A DNA stretch of 64,000 nt from Bacteroidales bacterium (GCA_017626555.1 JAGAIM010000049.1:1-64000); one strand, 5' to 3'; shown: positions 47,433-56,273, counted from the first letter of the stretch. Numbers and translations are program-made. Notes: generated by a model from the sequence alone, not told the origin.

Positions 47433-48842
47433 ATGTTAAAGCAAGGATTGGAGTTAAAGCAGCAGCAGAAACTTTCTCCGCTGCAGATTCAGACGATCAA
47501 ACTGATCGAATTGCCTGTCCAGGAACTGGAACAGAGAATCCGCAAGGAACTGGAAGAGAATCCGGTTCTTGACGAAGATATATCCAGCGAAAAGGAAGAG
47601 GACGAGGCTCCAAGAGAAGTTTCATTGTCAGATTACAAGGATGATGACCCAATACCGGGCTATCGTCTCAGGGCTGACAATTATTCAAAGGACGAGCGTC
47701 CGCAGTACAATACTTTTTCAGTAAAGGAAAGTTTCACGCAAAGCCTTCAGGAACAGTTGGGTTATCGCAATCTTTCGGAACATCAGTATGCAGTGGCATC
47801 CTTTCTCATAGGTAGTCTTGATGATGACGGATATCTTCGCAGAAGCATCGACAGCATCGTTGACGACCTTTCCTTCAGAGCCAATGTTGAAACTACCGAA
47901 GAAGAGGTTGAGGAAATGCTGAAGGTGATCCAGGAGTTCGAGCCGGCCGGTGTCGGAGCGCGCGATCTTCGTGAATGCCTCATGCTCCAGATCAGATTCT
48001 GCAAGAAGACTCCTGCGGTGGAAAATGCTGTGAAGATCCTGACCAACTATTTCAATGATTTTACCAGCAAGCATTTCCAGAAGATAATGACCCGTATGAA
48101 TCTTTCGGAAGACGAACTTAAGGCTGCAATTGCAAAGATTCTCAAACTCAATCCTTCTCCAGGCGGTCAGATCGATGATTCATATACCGATCAGGCTCAG
48201 CAGATTGTGCCGGACTTCCTTTTGGAATATAAGGATGGGGAACTCCATCTTTCGATGCCTCGTTTCTCTGTGCCGGAACTCAGGGTCAACAGGAAATATG
48301 CCGACATCCTTCTTGAAGCGGCCAATACTTCAGAACGTGACAAGAAAGAGGCGGCTGCATTTGTCAAGAAGAAACTGGATTCTGCCAAATGGTTTGTAGA
48401 AGCGATAAAGCAACGTCACAATACATTGTCGAGCACAATGCAGGCAATCGTCGATTATCAGCGCGAGTATTTCATCGATGGTGACGAGGCTAATCTCAAG
48501 CCTATGGTACTCAAGGATATAGCAGAAAAAACGGGCTTCGATATATCCACAATTTCCAGAGTAGTGAACAGTAAATACATCGAAACCCATTTCGGTATAT
48601 ATTCGTTGAAATATTTCTTTTCCGAAGGTCTTGAGAATCAGGATGGTGAAGAAGTGTCAACCCGTGAACTCAAGAAGGCTCTTCAGGAATGTGTCGATAG
48701 CGAGAACAAGCGCAAGCCGCTTACCGATGACGAACTTGTCGATAAGATGACTGAAAAGGGCTACAAGGTCGCTCGCCGTACTATCGCCAAGTACCGTGAC
48801 CAGTTGGGCATTCCTAAGGCGAGACTCAGAAAAGAACTTTAG
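47433..48842 (+). CDS. rpoN: RNA polymerase sigma-54 factor
   Basis: Sigma-54, which needs enhancer-binding ATPases to open promoters. The 469 residues have the Gln/Leu-rich region I (LKQGLELKQQQKLSPLQIQT), an acidic region II, the core-binding domain, a helix-turn-helix (DISTISRVVNSKYIET) and the C-terminal RpoN box ARRTIAKYRDQLGIP. Complete. No obvious -24/-12 promoter was noticed in the window. Confidence 0.96.
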   Translation: MLKQGLELKQQQKLSPLQIQTIKLIELPVQELEQRIRKELEENPVLDEDISSEKEEDEAPREVSLSDYKDDDPIPGYRLRADNYSKDERPQYNTFSVKESFTQSLQEQLGYRNLSEHQYAVASFLIGSLDDDGYLRRSIDSIVDDLSFRANVETTEEEVEEMLKVIQEFEPAGVGARDLRECLMLQIRFCKKTPAVENAVKILTNYFNDFTSKHFQKIMTRMNLSEDELKAAIAKILKLNPSPGGQIDDSYTDQAQQIVPDFLLEYKDGELHLSMPRFSVPELRVNRKYADILLEAANTSERDKKEAAAFVKKKLDSAKWFVEAIKQRHNTLSSTMQAIVDYQREYFIDGDEANLKPMVLKDIAEKTGFDISTISRVVNSKYIETHFGIYSLKYFFSEGLENQDGEEVSTRELKKALQECVDSENKRKPLTDDELVDKMTEKGYKVARRTIAKYRDQLGIPKARLRKEL

Positions 48843-48846
48843 CCTA

Positions 48847-48955
48847 TATATAAAAACAGTCAGTGTGATTCCGATGACCCCCGCCCTCGCAGGCTCGGGC
48901 ACCCCCCTAGCCGGGGGTGGCACGTCATCTCCATCACACTGACTGTTTTTATATA
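48847..48955. repeat. GC-rich palindromic element between rpoN and upp, probable terminator
   Basis: Perfect 23-base arms (48847-48869 and 48933-48955) enclose a 63-base core whose reverse complement reads GATGACGTGCCACCCCCGGC at its start, matching the core at 11.6 kb. The arm sequence is unrelated to the arms of the other two copies. The rpoN stop is 4 bases upstream, and upp ends on the other strand about 100 bases beyond. Bases 48956-49051 hold nothing else recognisable. Confidence 0.88.
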
Positions 48956-49051
48956 ATTGGGTATAATTGCCAAAAGCGGTTGGCGAAAATCCTCGTAATT
49001 ATCTGAATTACAATAACTACAATAGCTTTGATGAAATCGGTTCCGTCAAGG

Positions 49052-49705
49052 CTATTTCTTTATGCCGTAGGCAAGGTCGCCGGCATCACCGAGGCCAGGA
49101 ACTATGTATGAGTGGCTGGTGAGTTCTTCGTCAATAGTCGCTACCCAAAGTGTCACTTCATCTGCAGGAAGATGTTTCTGGAGATACTCTACTGCGTATG
49201 CACTTGCGATCGGGCATACCAGATGGGTATGTGCAGGCTTTCCTTCTTCGCAGAGTCTCTTGTATGCAATTTCGAGGGATGCGCCGGTGGCCAGCATAGT
49301 GTCGGCAAGGATCAACACCTTTCCTGTAAGATCCGGAGTGCTGCAATATTCGATGTTGATATGGAAATCTTCTCCCTTATCGTATTTCCTGTATGCAGCG
49401 ACAAAGGCGTTCTGGGCATCGTCGAAATAGTTGAGAATACCTTGATGCAGAGGCAGCCCGGCACGTAAGATGGTGGAAACCACCACTTTGCTATCAGGAG
49501 TCGGTACGCTTGCAATACCAAGAGGAGTTACAACATCCTTCTTGCTGTAGTCAAGTTGCTGACTTATCTCGTATGCGAAAATTTCGCCCAGTCTTTCGAG
49601 ATTTCTGCGGAAACGCATACTGTCTTTCTGGATGCACTTGTCGCGCATCTGTGCTACGAATTTGTTGAGAATGCTGTTCTTCTCTCCAAGGTTGATGATT
49701 TTCAT
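49052..49705 (-). CDS. upp: Uracil phosphoribosyltransferase
   Basis: Salvages uracil to UMP with PRPP. The 217 residues contain the PRPP loop LILADTMLATGASLEIAY and the uracil-binding C-terminal region with GDAGDLAYGIK. The open frame runs back to 49780, but that extension would include a consensus promoter. The ATG at 49705 (MKIINLGEKNSILNKFV) gives the normal length. Confidence 0.94.
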   Translation of the reverse strand: MKIINLGEKNSILNKFVAQMRDKCIQKDSMRFRRNLERLGEIFAYEISQQLDYSKKDVVTPLGIASVPTPDSKVVVSTILRAGLPLHQGILNYFDDAQNAFVAAYRKYDKGEDFHINIEYCSTPDLTGKVLILADTMLATGASLEIAYKRLCEEGKPAHTHLVCPIASAYAVEYLQKHLPADEVTLWVATIDEELTSHSYIVPGLGDAGDLAYGIKK

Positions 49706-49731
49706 TTGTGTGATTTTTGGTTTATGAGTCA

Positions 49732-49763
49732 CAAATATATTCTTATTTGTCAATAACTCAAAA
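49732..49763 (-). promoter_or_regulatory. Promoter of upp
   Basis: On the minus strand TTTTG (49763-49759), 19 bases, TATATTTG (49739-49732): a full match to the Bacteroidota consensus, 27 bases before the upp start. It overlaps the last codons region upstream of radC's end on the same strand only marginally. Confidence 0.75.
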
Positions 49764-49773
49764 TTTTTCCCGT

Positions 49774-50460
49774 TCAGCATCGCGCGACTTCCTCATCCGC
49801 AAAACTGTAGTAACTGTCCTCAGCGATGATTACGTGGTCGAGAAGAGATATCTCGCAGGTCTTGAGGGCTTTATCCAGTTGTTTTGTCGCTTGTATGTCG
49901 GCAGTTCCGGGCAAAGCGCTTCCGGACGGATGGTTGTGCACGAGGATGATGCCGCTGGCACTCTTTTCTATAGCCTTTCTCGCTATCGTACGGCAGTCAA
50001 GAATTGTGGAATCTATGCCTCCGCTGCTGATTCTTTCTTTGGAAATCAGGTGATTGGCGCGGTTGAGGAAGAGCACCCAGCATTCCTCGTGATCCAGCCC
50101 TCTGAGGATCGGGAACATCATTCTGAATACTATCTTGGGAGATGAAATGCTTGTACGTGAATCCGTTATGCATTCGGCTGCGCATCTTCTGCCCAGTTCG
50201 AATGCCGCAGCCAACGTCACTGCCTTGCTTGGGCCGATGCCCTGTGTCCTGCACAGACTTTCCACAGACATTCCGGCTATTATGTTAAGTTTCCCATCGC
50301 TGCTCTTGAGCAGTTCCCTCGCAACGTCGATTACATTCTTTTTCTCCGTACCGGTCCTGAGCATTATCGCCAGCAGTTCGATGTTGCTGAGTGCCTCTGC
50401 CCCTCGTTCCATCATCTTCTCCCGAGGACGCTCCTCTATGCATAAATCCTTGATCTTCAT
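49774..50460 (-). CDS. radC: RadC-family JAB-domain protein
   Basis: A 228-residue protein with an N-terminal helix-hairpin-helix-like part and a C-terminal JAB/MPN domain. The metal-binding motif is LVHNHPSGSALPGTADIQAT, with the later Asp in LLDHVIIAEDSYYSF. The family was named for DNA repair, but its biochemical role is not established. The open frame starts at a TTG (50475). The ATG at 50460 with AAAGGA just upstream is preferred (MKIKDLCIEERPREKM). Confidence 0.92.
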   Translation of the reverse strand: MKIKDLCIEERPREKMMERGAEALSNIELLAIMLRTGTEKKNVIDVARELLKSSDGKLNIIAGMSVESLCRTQGIGPSKAVTLAAAFELGRRCAAECITDSRTSISSPKIVFRMMFPILRGLDHEECWVLFLNRANHLISKERISSGGIDSTILDCRTIARKAIEKSASGIILVHNHPSGSALPGTADIQATKQLDKALKTCEISLLDHVIIAEDSYYSFADEEVARC

Positions 50461-51033
50461 ATCCTTTTTCTGCAAAGTTCCGAAGGATTATCCGTGTACT
50501 CAAAAAGTATTCGGTTAATTTCTCAAATCGGCCTCAGAGGGTGTTGCAAAGGGGAATTGAGGGAGTGAGATTTGTGTGAATTTTGAAAATTCCGCTTGGA
50601 GGCAGTGTCTGCTGTTTTGTGGCAGCGGTTAGTTTCAGGGAAGTGGTTTCGTGGAAGGATTTCCGGAAGGAATGGTCGTAATTCTGCCGCGATGCAAACG
50701 ACACGGCTTCCATATTTGTTTCGTGGAAGGATTGGAATGCAGATCAACCGAGTGACCGTTGAGTCCTGATGACATAGAATGCTTTTTTTGCATATCCATC
50801 GGACGGCAAATCATTGTCTGGTGGTGTTCTGGCCGCTCAATGGGTATGAAAGCGATACCATTGAGCGGTCAGAGGGCATCTGAATGTAGTATTTCCGCTC
50901 AACGGGGGAGTGCAAACAAAAAAAAGCCCCGAACTGATGTTCGAGACTTTTTAGGGTGCCCAGTGGGATTCTTCCGCTACGCTCCAGCGACTTCGTCGAT
51001 GACGAACCCTGTGGGTTCTCACCCACCGGTCAC
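50461..51033. other. Intergenic stretch with short repeats, no gene seen
   Basis: No credible coding region. The octamer-plus phrase TTTCGTGGAAGGATT occurs twice (about 50648 and 50718). A near-perfect hairpin built from CCGCTCAATGG and its complement lies at about 50835-50870, followed by a third partial copy (CCGCTCAACGG) near 50896. A duplicated copy of the tRNA-His 3' end and terminator lies at 50919-50971. The region has the look of eroded or repeatedly rearranged DNA. Confidence 0.5.
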
Positions 51034-51086
51034 AAAAAAAGCCCCGAACTGATGTTCGAGACTTTTTAGGGTGCCCAGTGGGATTC
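50919..51086. repeat. 53-base direct repeat of the tRNA-His 3' end plus terminator
   Basis: Bases 50919-50971 are repeated exactly at 51034-51086, an offset of 115. The repeat covers the last 17 bases of tRNA-His and the downstream minus-strand terminator hairpin (AGTCTCGAAC/GTTCGGGGCT followed by T7). The 62 bases between the copies are unrelated to the tRNA. The arrangement resembles attachment-site copies left at a tRNA 3' end. Confidence 0.85.
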
Positions 51087-51144
51087 GAACCCACGACATT
51101 CAGAACCACAATCTGACGCTCTAACCAACTGAACTATGGGCACC
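51070..51144 (-). tRNA. tRNA-His (anticodon GTG)
   Basis: Minus-strand cloverleaf with an eight-pair acceptor that includes the encoded extra 5' G (G-1) opposite C73, as required for tRNA-His. The anticodon loop is TTGTGGT and the T-arm is GTGGGTTCGAATCCCAC. CCA is not encoded. A terminator hairpin follows at once. Confidence 0.96.
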
Positions 51145-51161
51145 ATATTGGATTAGGACTG

Positions 51162-51191
51162 CAAAGATATGTAAAATTTTCGAACCTGCAA
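51162..51191 (-). promoter_or_regulatory. Promoter of tRNA-His
   Basis: Minus strand TTG (51191-51189), 19 bases, TATCTTTG (51169-51162), 17 bases before the tRNA 5' end. Full consensus spacing. Confidence 0.75.
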
Positions 51192-51302
51192 TAAGGAATA
51201 TGAATTTTTGTGTTTATTTGAGTGTCTTTTGCTAAAGTGTTAATTATATGTCAAGAAAAGTTTCATATATTTGTTGTCTATCAAATATATAAAATCGGTT
51301 TT

Positions 51303-53084
51303 ATGGGACGTGAAATTAAATTCTCTCTTGTTTACAGGGATATGTGGCAGTCATCAGGAAAATATGTTCCGACTGTCGCCCAACTGAAGGAAGTCGCTCC
51401 GGCAATCATAGAAATGGGCTGTTTCGACCGTGTCGAGACTAACGGAGGCGCATTCGAACAGGTCAATCTTCTTTTTGGTGAGAATCCTAATAAGGCCGTG
51501 CGAGAATGGACAGCCCCTTTCCATAAGGCAGGGATACAGACCCATATGCTTGAAAGAGGCCTTAATGCGTTGAGGATGAATCCGGTACCGGCTGATGTGC
51601 GTGAACTTATGTACAAAGTCAAGAAGGCTCAGGGTACGGATATCTCCCGTTCTTTCTGCGGCCTCAACGATCACCGCAATCTCCGCCTCAGTGTTGAATA
51701 CGCCAAAAAGGCCGGAATGATTTCGCAGGTTGCACTTTCCATCACTAATTCGCCTGTGCATACGGTAGAATATTATATGGGCGTGGTTGATCACGTTGTG
51801 GAGTATGGCTGTGACGAGATCTGTCTTAAGGATATGGCGGGAATCGGCCGCCCTTCCTTCCTGGCAGAACTCACTTCCCGGATCAAGAAGAAATATCCGC
51901 ATATCAAGGTTCAGTATCACGGTCATTGCGGTCCTGGCTTCTCTCCGGCATCGATGCTGGAAGTGGCTCGTGCAGGTGCCGACTATCTTGATGTCGCTGT
52001 GGAACCTCTCTCCTGGGGAAAGGTTCATCCGGATGTGATTACGATAAGAGAAATGCTGAAAGCAGACGGATTCCAGGTCAAGGATCTGAATATGAATGCC
52101 TATATGGACGTACGCGCCCTTACCCAGAAATTCATCGACGATTTTCTCGGATATTGGATCGATCCGAACAATTCTCAGATGAGTTCGCTGCTTGTGGGCT
52201 GCGGCCTTCCGGGAGGAATGATGGGCTCGATGATGGCTGACCTGAAAGGATTCCACGGAGCAATCAATTCTTCTTTACGTGCTCAAGGCAAGGCAGAACT
52301 GACTCTTGACCAATTGATGGTGATGCTCTTCCAGGAAGTTGAATATGTATGGCCTCGTCTGGGCTATCCGCCTCTCGTGACACCGTTCAGCCAGTATGTG
52401 AAGAACACGGCTCTGATGAACCTGATGGCTCTTCTCAAGGGACAGCCTCGCTGGACTACCATTGATAAGGACACCTGGAATATGATCCTGGGCAAGATGG
52501 GACGCCTCCCGGGAGAACTTGCGCCTGAGATCGTGGCTCTTGCCAAGGAAAAAGGACTCGAATTCTATACTGGCAATCCTCAGGATGCATTCCCGGACGA
52601 ACTGGATAAATTCCGTGCGATGATGAATGAGGAAGGCTGGGACTGCGGACCGGATGATGAGGAACTCTTTGAACTCGCTATGCACGAAAGACAATATCGT
52701 GACTACAAGAGCGGAGTGGCCAAGGAACGCTTCAATAAGGATCTGGAGGCAGCAAGAGCAAAGGCCGGTGCTCCGATAGTCGTGACCCGTCCTGTGGTGG
52801 AGATGCCTAAGTATGACATTGACAGATTGATGGAGAAATATCCGTCTGCACTTGCTGTGCAATCGCCGGTCAAGGGACAAATTATATGGCAATATGATGT
52901 CGAGGATGCTTCTACCGCACCTGCTGTCGGCACGGAGGTCACTGCAGGCACACCGGTATGTTACGTCCAGACATATTATGGTATAGAGGAAGTGCCGGCA
53001 GCCATAACCGGACGTATCGTGGCAGTATGCTGCCGCCAGGGAGATAAAGTTGCCAAAGGAGAAATTCTGGCTCTGGTGCAGTAA
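51303..53084 (+). CDS. Oxaloacetate decarboxylase alpha / pyruvate carboxylase B-type carboxyltransferase with a degenerate biotinyl domain
   Basis: A 593-residue protein. The carboxyltransferase TIM barrel begins with FSLVYRDMWQSS and carries CLKDMAGIGRP and the metal ligands in YHGHCGPGFSPAS. A conserved PYC/OADA helical domain follows (about 320-480). The C-terminal ~75 residues have the biotinyl/lipoyl-domain fold pattern (SPVKGQIIW, then ITGRIVAVCCRQGDKVAKGE). However, the hairpin that normally carries the biotinylated Lys (MKM) reads CYVQTYYGIEEVPAA and has no Lys. Biotin is presumably supplied by another subunit. The frame extends to 51222, but the ATG at 51303 fits the family. A TATATTTG -7 element lies at 51267-51274. 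Confidence 0.88.
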   Translation: MGREIKFSLVYRDMWQSSGKYVPTVAQLKEVAPAIIEMGCFDRVETNGGAFEQVNLLFGENPNKAVREWTAPFHKAGIQTHMLERGLNALRMNPVPADVRELMYKVKKAQGTDISRSFCGLNDHRNLRLSVEYAKKAGMISQVALSITNSPVHTVEYYMGVVDHVVEYGCDEICLKDMAGIGRPSFLAELTSRIKKKYPHIKVQYHGHCGPGFSPASMLEVARAGADYLDVAVEPLSWGKVHPDVITIREMLKADGFQVKDLNMNAYMDVRALTQKFIDDFLGYWIDPNNSQMSSLLVGCGLPGGMMGSMMADLKGFHGAINSSLRAQGKAELTLDQLMVMLFQEVEYVWPRLGYPPLVTPFSQYVKNTALMNLMALLKGQPRWTTIDKDTWNMILGKMGRLPGELAPEIVALAKEKGLEFYTGNPQDAFPDELDKFRAMMNEEGWDCGPDDEELFELAMHERQYRDYKSGVAKERFNKDLEAARAKAGAPIVVTRPVVEMPKYDIDRLMEKYPSALAVQSPVKGQIIWQYDVEDASTAPAVGTEVTAGTPVCYVQTYYGIEEVPAAITGRIVAVCCRQGDKVAKGEILALVQ

Positions 53085-53118
53085 ATTTCATTCATTCCGG
53101 TCAGGAATAATCATAATC

Positions 53119-53157
53119 AACGGAAATCACTTTTTGCAAGTGGTTTCCGTTTCTTTT
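53119..53157 (+). terminator. Terminator after the carboxyltransferase gene
   Basis: AACGGAAATCACTT pairs with AAGTGGTTTCCGTT (one G-T pair) across a 5-base loop and is followed by TCTTTTG. It lies 35 bases after the stop codon and separates this gene from the peptide 2 operon. Confidence 0.75.
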
Positions 53158-53188
53158 GTTAAATAAAATTAGATATAAGTTAAATTAA

Positions 53189-53219
53189 TTTGAGAAATGG
53201 TTAATTAAAACTATATTTG
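53189..53219 (+). promoter_or_regulatory. Promoter of the peptide 2 / fimbrillin-like operon
   Basis: TTTG at 53189-53192, 19 bases, TATATTTG at 53212-53219: a perfect consensus match. The peptide ATG lies 50 bases downstream of the -7 element. Confidence 0.8.
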
Positions 53220-53269
53220 CCGTTTCTGGGAAATTTTTCGAAATCAAATATTATTTAACACTATTACTT

Positions 53270-53422
53270 ATGGAATTCAACAACAATTTGACTTGGGGGG
53301 GGCAACCCTATGAAACCCCATCTTTAAACGTACTCGATGTTCAGGTCGAGGGAGTATTGTGTGAGAGTCTTACTTCTGATCCAGACGATTGGACTCCAGG
53401 AAATGATGGCTGGTTTGAATAA
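53270..53422 (+). CDS. Short acidic Cys peptide, copy 2 (with a G8 tract)
   Basis: A 50-residue peptide: MEFNNNLTWGGQPYETPSLN at the start, then VLDVQVEGVLCES, then an acidic Trp-containing tail (DPDDWTPGNDGWFE). The central part is nearly identical in protein and DNA to the peptide at 56327 (21 identical bases at 53333-53353), showing recent common origin. Codons 9-11 (Trp-Gly-Gly) lie in a run of eight G, a possible slippage site. No signal peptide. It ends 30 bases before the fimbrillin-like gene and follows a perfect promoter, so it is the first cistron. Function unknown. Confidence 0.75.
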   Translation: MEFNNNLTWGGQPYETPSLNVLDVQVEGVLCESLTSDPDDWTPGNDGWFE

Positions 53423-53452
53423 TCTGCTACGGGTTTAACTTTTAAAAGAGAA

Positions 53453-55486
53453 ATGATTATGAAGACAGGAAATAAACTCTTCTGGATGCTCGCTGCGTCT
53501 GTTCTTTCTTTTGCAGGATGCGAAATTGTTGAAGTTAAGGATGCCTTTATTCCAGAAACTGTTGGCTCGACATTCGAACTAGTGGCTGATATCGCTCAGA
53601 CCAGGACTACTGTAGATCCTGAGGATGGTTATAAGGTTTCTTGGGAGGAAGGTGATGTGATCTATATGGTGACCGATGACGAAACTTGGGGAAAACCATA
53701 TGAATCCAGTAGTGTGACGAATATTGAAACCATAGCAGAATTTGTTTATGGCGATGGCAAATTCACTACAGAGGCTACGATTGATGATGGAGAATATACA
53801 TTCAACGCTATGTATTGTGCGGCAGATAATAAGTCCTGGCACAGGGGAGCAGGGTCAACACATAAACTGAGTGCTGTTCAGAATCAGGATTGTACAAATC
53901 CTACTGCTCACATCAAGAATTATGATGCTCTTGTCGGAACCTTTACTACAACTCTTCCTGTAGAAAATCCACAGAGTGTTGCGATGCATCATATCTATAC
54001 ATTGATGCAGGTGAATGTCGTTAATAATACAGGAGCGGCAATCGAAGTTGCAAAGTTTGAGATGACAGTGGGAGGTGCAGATCTTGTTGGAATATTTAAT
54101 GTTGACGATTTTGCTACTTCAGCGACCTCTGTGAAGACAGGATATGGTGAGACCATAACAGTCAATGTAAGCAATGGAACAGTCTCAGCCGATGAATCTC
54201 TCCCAATTTATTTCGTAGTATCTCCATTTACATCCGATGCTGAAAAAGGCATTACCTTTAAAGTTACCGATGCTTCTGGTAATACCTACACAAAGACTGT
54301 AAATAAAGCCATCACATTCTCAGCAGGAACTTATAATACTACTCCATATACTATCACTAAGGCCGACGAAGTGGAAGAAATTGATTATTCGGGAAAATTC
54401 GCTGCAGTTGTTTGTAAATCAAATGAATATGTTTATTTGACAACCAATGCAAGTGGGAAAAGATTGGCGACAGATGCTTCTGGGGTTTCAAACATTACAG
54501 ACTATTCGACTACGCTCACTGATTTTAAGCGAGTTTCACCTGAATATATTTGGTCAATTAATAAGATTGAAGGTTCGTCTTACTATACTATGTGTGCTAA
54601 TTCTTTATATATAAAAAAGGTTACTACGTCTAGTAATTATGCATATACAGATGAGTCGGAAGAAAATGCGGAACCTGTAAAAATTACTTACAATGCAGAG
54701 AAAAAGTGCTACATGATAGAAAGCACAACTAGTGGTTATGCTGGAAGAAAACTAGCAGTGAATACGACTGAGGCGTATTATGCATTCTATGGAAGTACAA
54801 CAACGATGCTTACTGATATTATTCTTATTCCATATGAAGAAGATACCACTCCAATATTGTCAGTTCCATCTAATATACAATCTGTTGTAGATCAGCAAAC
54901 AAAAACAATCACAATAACTTGGGATGCCGTTCCTAATGCTTCAAAGTATGTTGTATTATGTGATGATCTAAAATCTGAGGTCAATGAATCGCAATGCGTC
55001 ATTAATGTAGCGGAATATGGAATGTATACTGTTACTATAGAGGCCTTTGCTGAAGGATATTACTCTTCTAAATCAGATCCTATTAATGTGGAGGTAGTTG
55101 ACCCCTCTGTATCTACAACAACGGTTACATTTAGCTGTAATGACAGTGATTTTGTTGCAGATACAGATTGTATAAAGGCTACAAATGGTGTAATAATTGT
55201 TACTCAAGAAAAGGCAAAAGGGTCAAGTTTTGATACTAAATATTTAAATCCATTACGATTTTATGCGGCTAATACACTAACTATATCAGGAGCTGTAATA
55301 ACAAAAATTGAAATTGGGTTTAATGGAACTTATAAAGGAGACAATCTAATTAGTGATGTTGGTAGTTTTAATGGGACAATATGGGTTCCAACTGAAAATA
55401 ATGAATCTGAGACTGTAGTTCTGACAAATAATGGAAACTCTCAGACTCGTATAGATTCTATAACTATTACTTATAAAAATAAATAG
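53453..55486 (+). CDS. Fimbrillin-like surface lipoprotein with Fn3 and C-terminal beta-sandwich
   Basis: A 677-residue predicted lipoprotein. The signal ends at Cys23 (SVLSFAGC). Residues 35-300 are fimbrillin/Mfa-like (ELVADIAQTRTTVDPEDGYK). Residues about 310-465 form a module also seen in the protein at 59873 (YIWSINKIEGSSYYTM versus YLWNLSYYEGELWMAN). An Fn3-like domain follows (about 470-550, TITITWDAVPNASKYVV), then a C-terminal beta-rich domain. No catalytic motif is seen. The start is ATG 53453 or in-frame ATG 53459. From about 54,380 on the DNA becomes visibly A/T-richer than the first half, suggesting a mosaic origin. Confidence 0.8.
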   Translation: MIMKTGNKLFWMLAASVLSFAGCEIVEVKDAFIPETVGSTFELVADIAQTRTTVDPEDGYKVSWEEGDVIYMVTDDETWGKPYESSSVTNIETIAEFVYGDGKFTTEATIDDGEYTFNAMYCAADNKSWHRGAGSTHKLSAVQNQDCTNPTAHIKNYDALVGTFTTTLPVENPQSVAMHHIYTLMQVNVVNNTGAAIEVAKFEMTVGGADLVGIFNVDDFATSATSVKTGYGETITVNVSNGTVSADESLPIYFVVSPFTSDAEKGITFKVTDASGNTYTKTVNKAITFSAGTYNTTPYTITKADEVEEIDYSGKFAAVVCKSNEYVYLTTNASGKRLATDASGVSNITDYSTTLTDFKRVSPEYIWSINKIEGSSYYTMCANSLYIKKVTTSSNYAYTDESEENAEPVKITYNAEKKCYMIESTTSGYAGRKLAVNTTEAYYAFYGSTTTMLTDIILIPYEEDTTPILSVPSNIQSVVDQQTKTITITWDAVPNASKYVVLCDDLKSEVNESQCVINVAEYGMYTVTIEAFAEGYYSSKSDPINVEVVDPSVSTTTVTFSCNDSDFVADTDCIKATNGVIIVTQEKAKGSSFDTKYLNPLRFYAANTLTISGAVITKIEIGFNGTYKGDNLISDVGSFNGTIWVPTENNESETVVLTNNGNSQTRIDSITITYKNK

Positions 55487-56273
55487 TTTAAAATTAATGA
55501 TTGAATAACTTTTGTGAAAGAATTGAGAGTAAGATAGTTTTCTATGTGGGAGGGGAAAGGATATGCGCAGACAATCAGGAAATGACACCTTGGCTGTTTT
55601 GGGGCTAGGGAATGGCCAAGGTGTAACGAAAAAGTGCTCGTGAAGCGTCTTTTCAGCACATCTTGGACGGTTTTGTGTCAATTTCTGTCCAAGATGTCTG
55701 ATTCGGGCTTGTTCTGATCTGTGATTTGGACTTGTTCCGATTTGTGATCTAGTTCTGGTGAATGTTGTGTGCGGAAAGTTCACTGGAACTGCCGGATTCT
55801 GCCCTTGAAGTCGTGATTCGGGAGGTTCTGGTGAAGTTCTGGCTGCCAGGATTCACTAGAACCTTCGCTAGAACCTTCACTAGAACCTTTGCTAGAACCC
55901 TTGAAGAGAGACTGTATGAAGGAGACTGTTTGACGAATATGTTTATATCGGAGGCGCTTTTTGTTGAGACGGCCAGCGTCGCCGGAATATACGACCTCCG
56001 GCGACTACAGATCAAGCGCTGCGGGTCGGCTCGGCCAAAGGGCCGTCCTCGCGCTTGACTGTTGTCCTCCTATCGCACGAATTGTTCTTCATTGAGTTTG
56101 GGCGCGGATAATCGGAGTCAACCTGAATCAGGAAATGACAGTTCCGATCTGTGATCTGGTTCTGGTGAATGTTGTGTGCGGATATTCATTTGATTTTTAT
56201 GAAAAACCAACAACTTATTCCACAGAGTTGCTGAAAATTCTGTACAACTCTATGATAAGCGAAATAAAAATTC
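55487..56273. other. Intergenic stretch with many hairpins and a duplicated block, no gene assigned
   Basis: Contents: inverted repeats CACCTTGGC/GCCAAGGTG (about 55585-55625), ACATCTTGGAC/GTCCAAGATGT (about 55657-55696) and GTCGCCGG/CCGGCGAC (about 55978-56006); four tandem steps of the type CTAGAACCTT at about 55853-55893; and a block containing TGGTGAATGTTGTGTGCGG present at about 55733-55778 and again at about 56137-56181. A GC-rich stretch lies at about 55960-56058. I see no convincing gene. It may hold a small RNA or remnants of a mobile element. Confidence 0.5.

Noticed and set aside
50523-50747. 74-codon minus-strand frame between radC and tRNA-His
   Set aside because: No recognisable domain or ribosome site, and it lies in repeat-rich DNA.
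55762-56058. 98-codon open frame in the 55.5-56.3 kb intergenic region
   Set aside because: It consists of tandem repeats and hairpins in translation, with no ribosome site, no recognisable domain and no link to neighbours.
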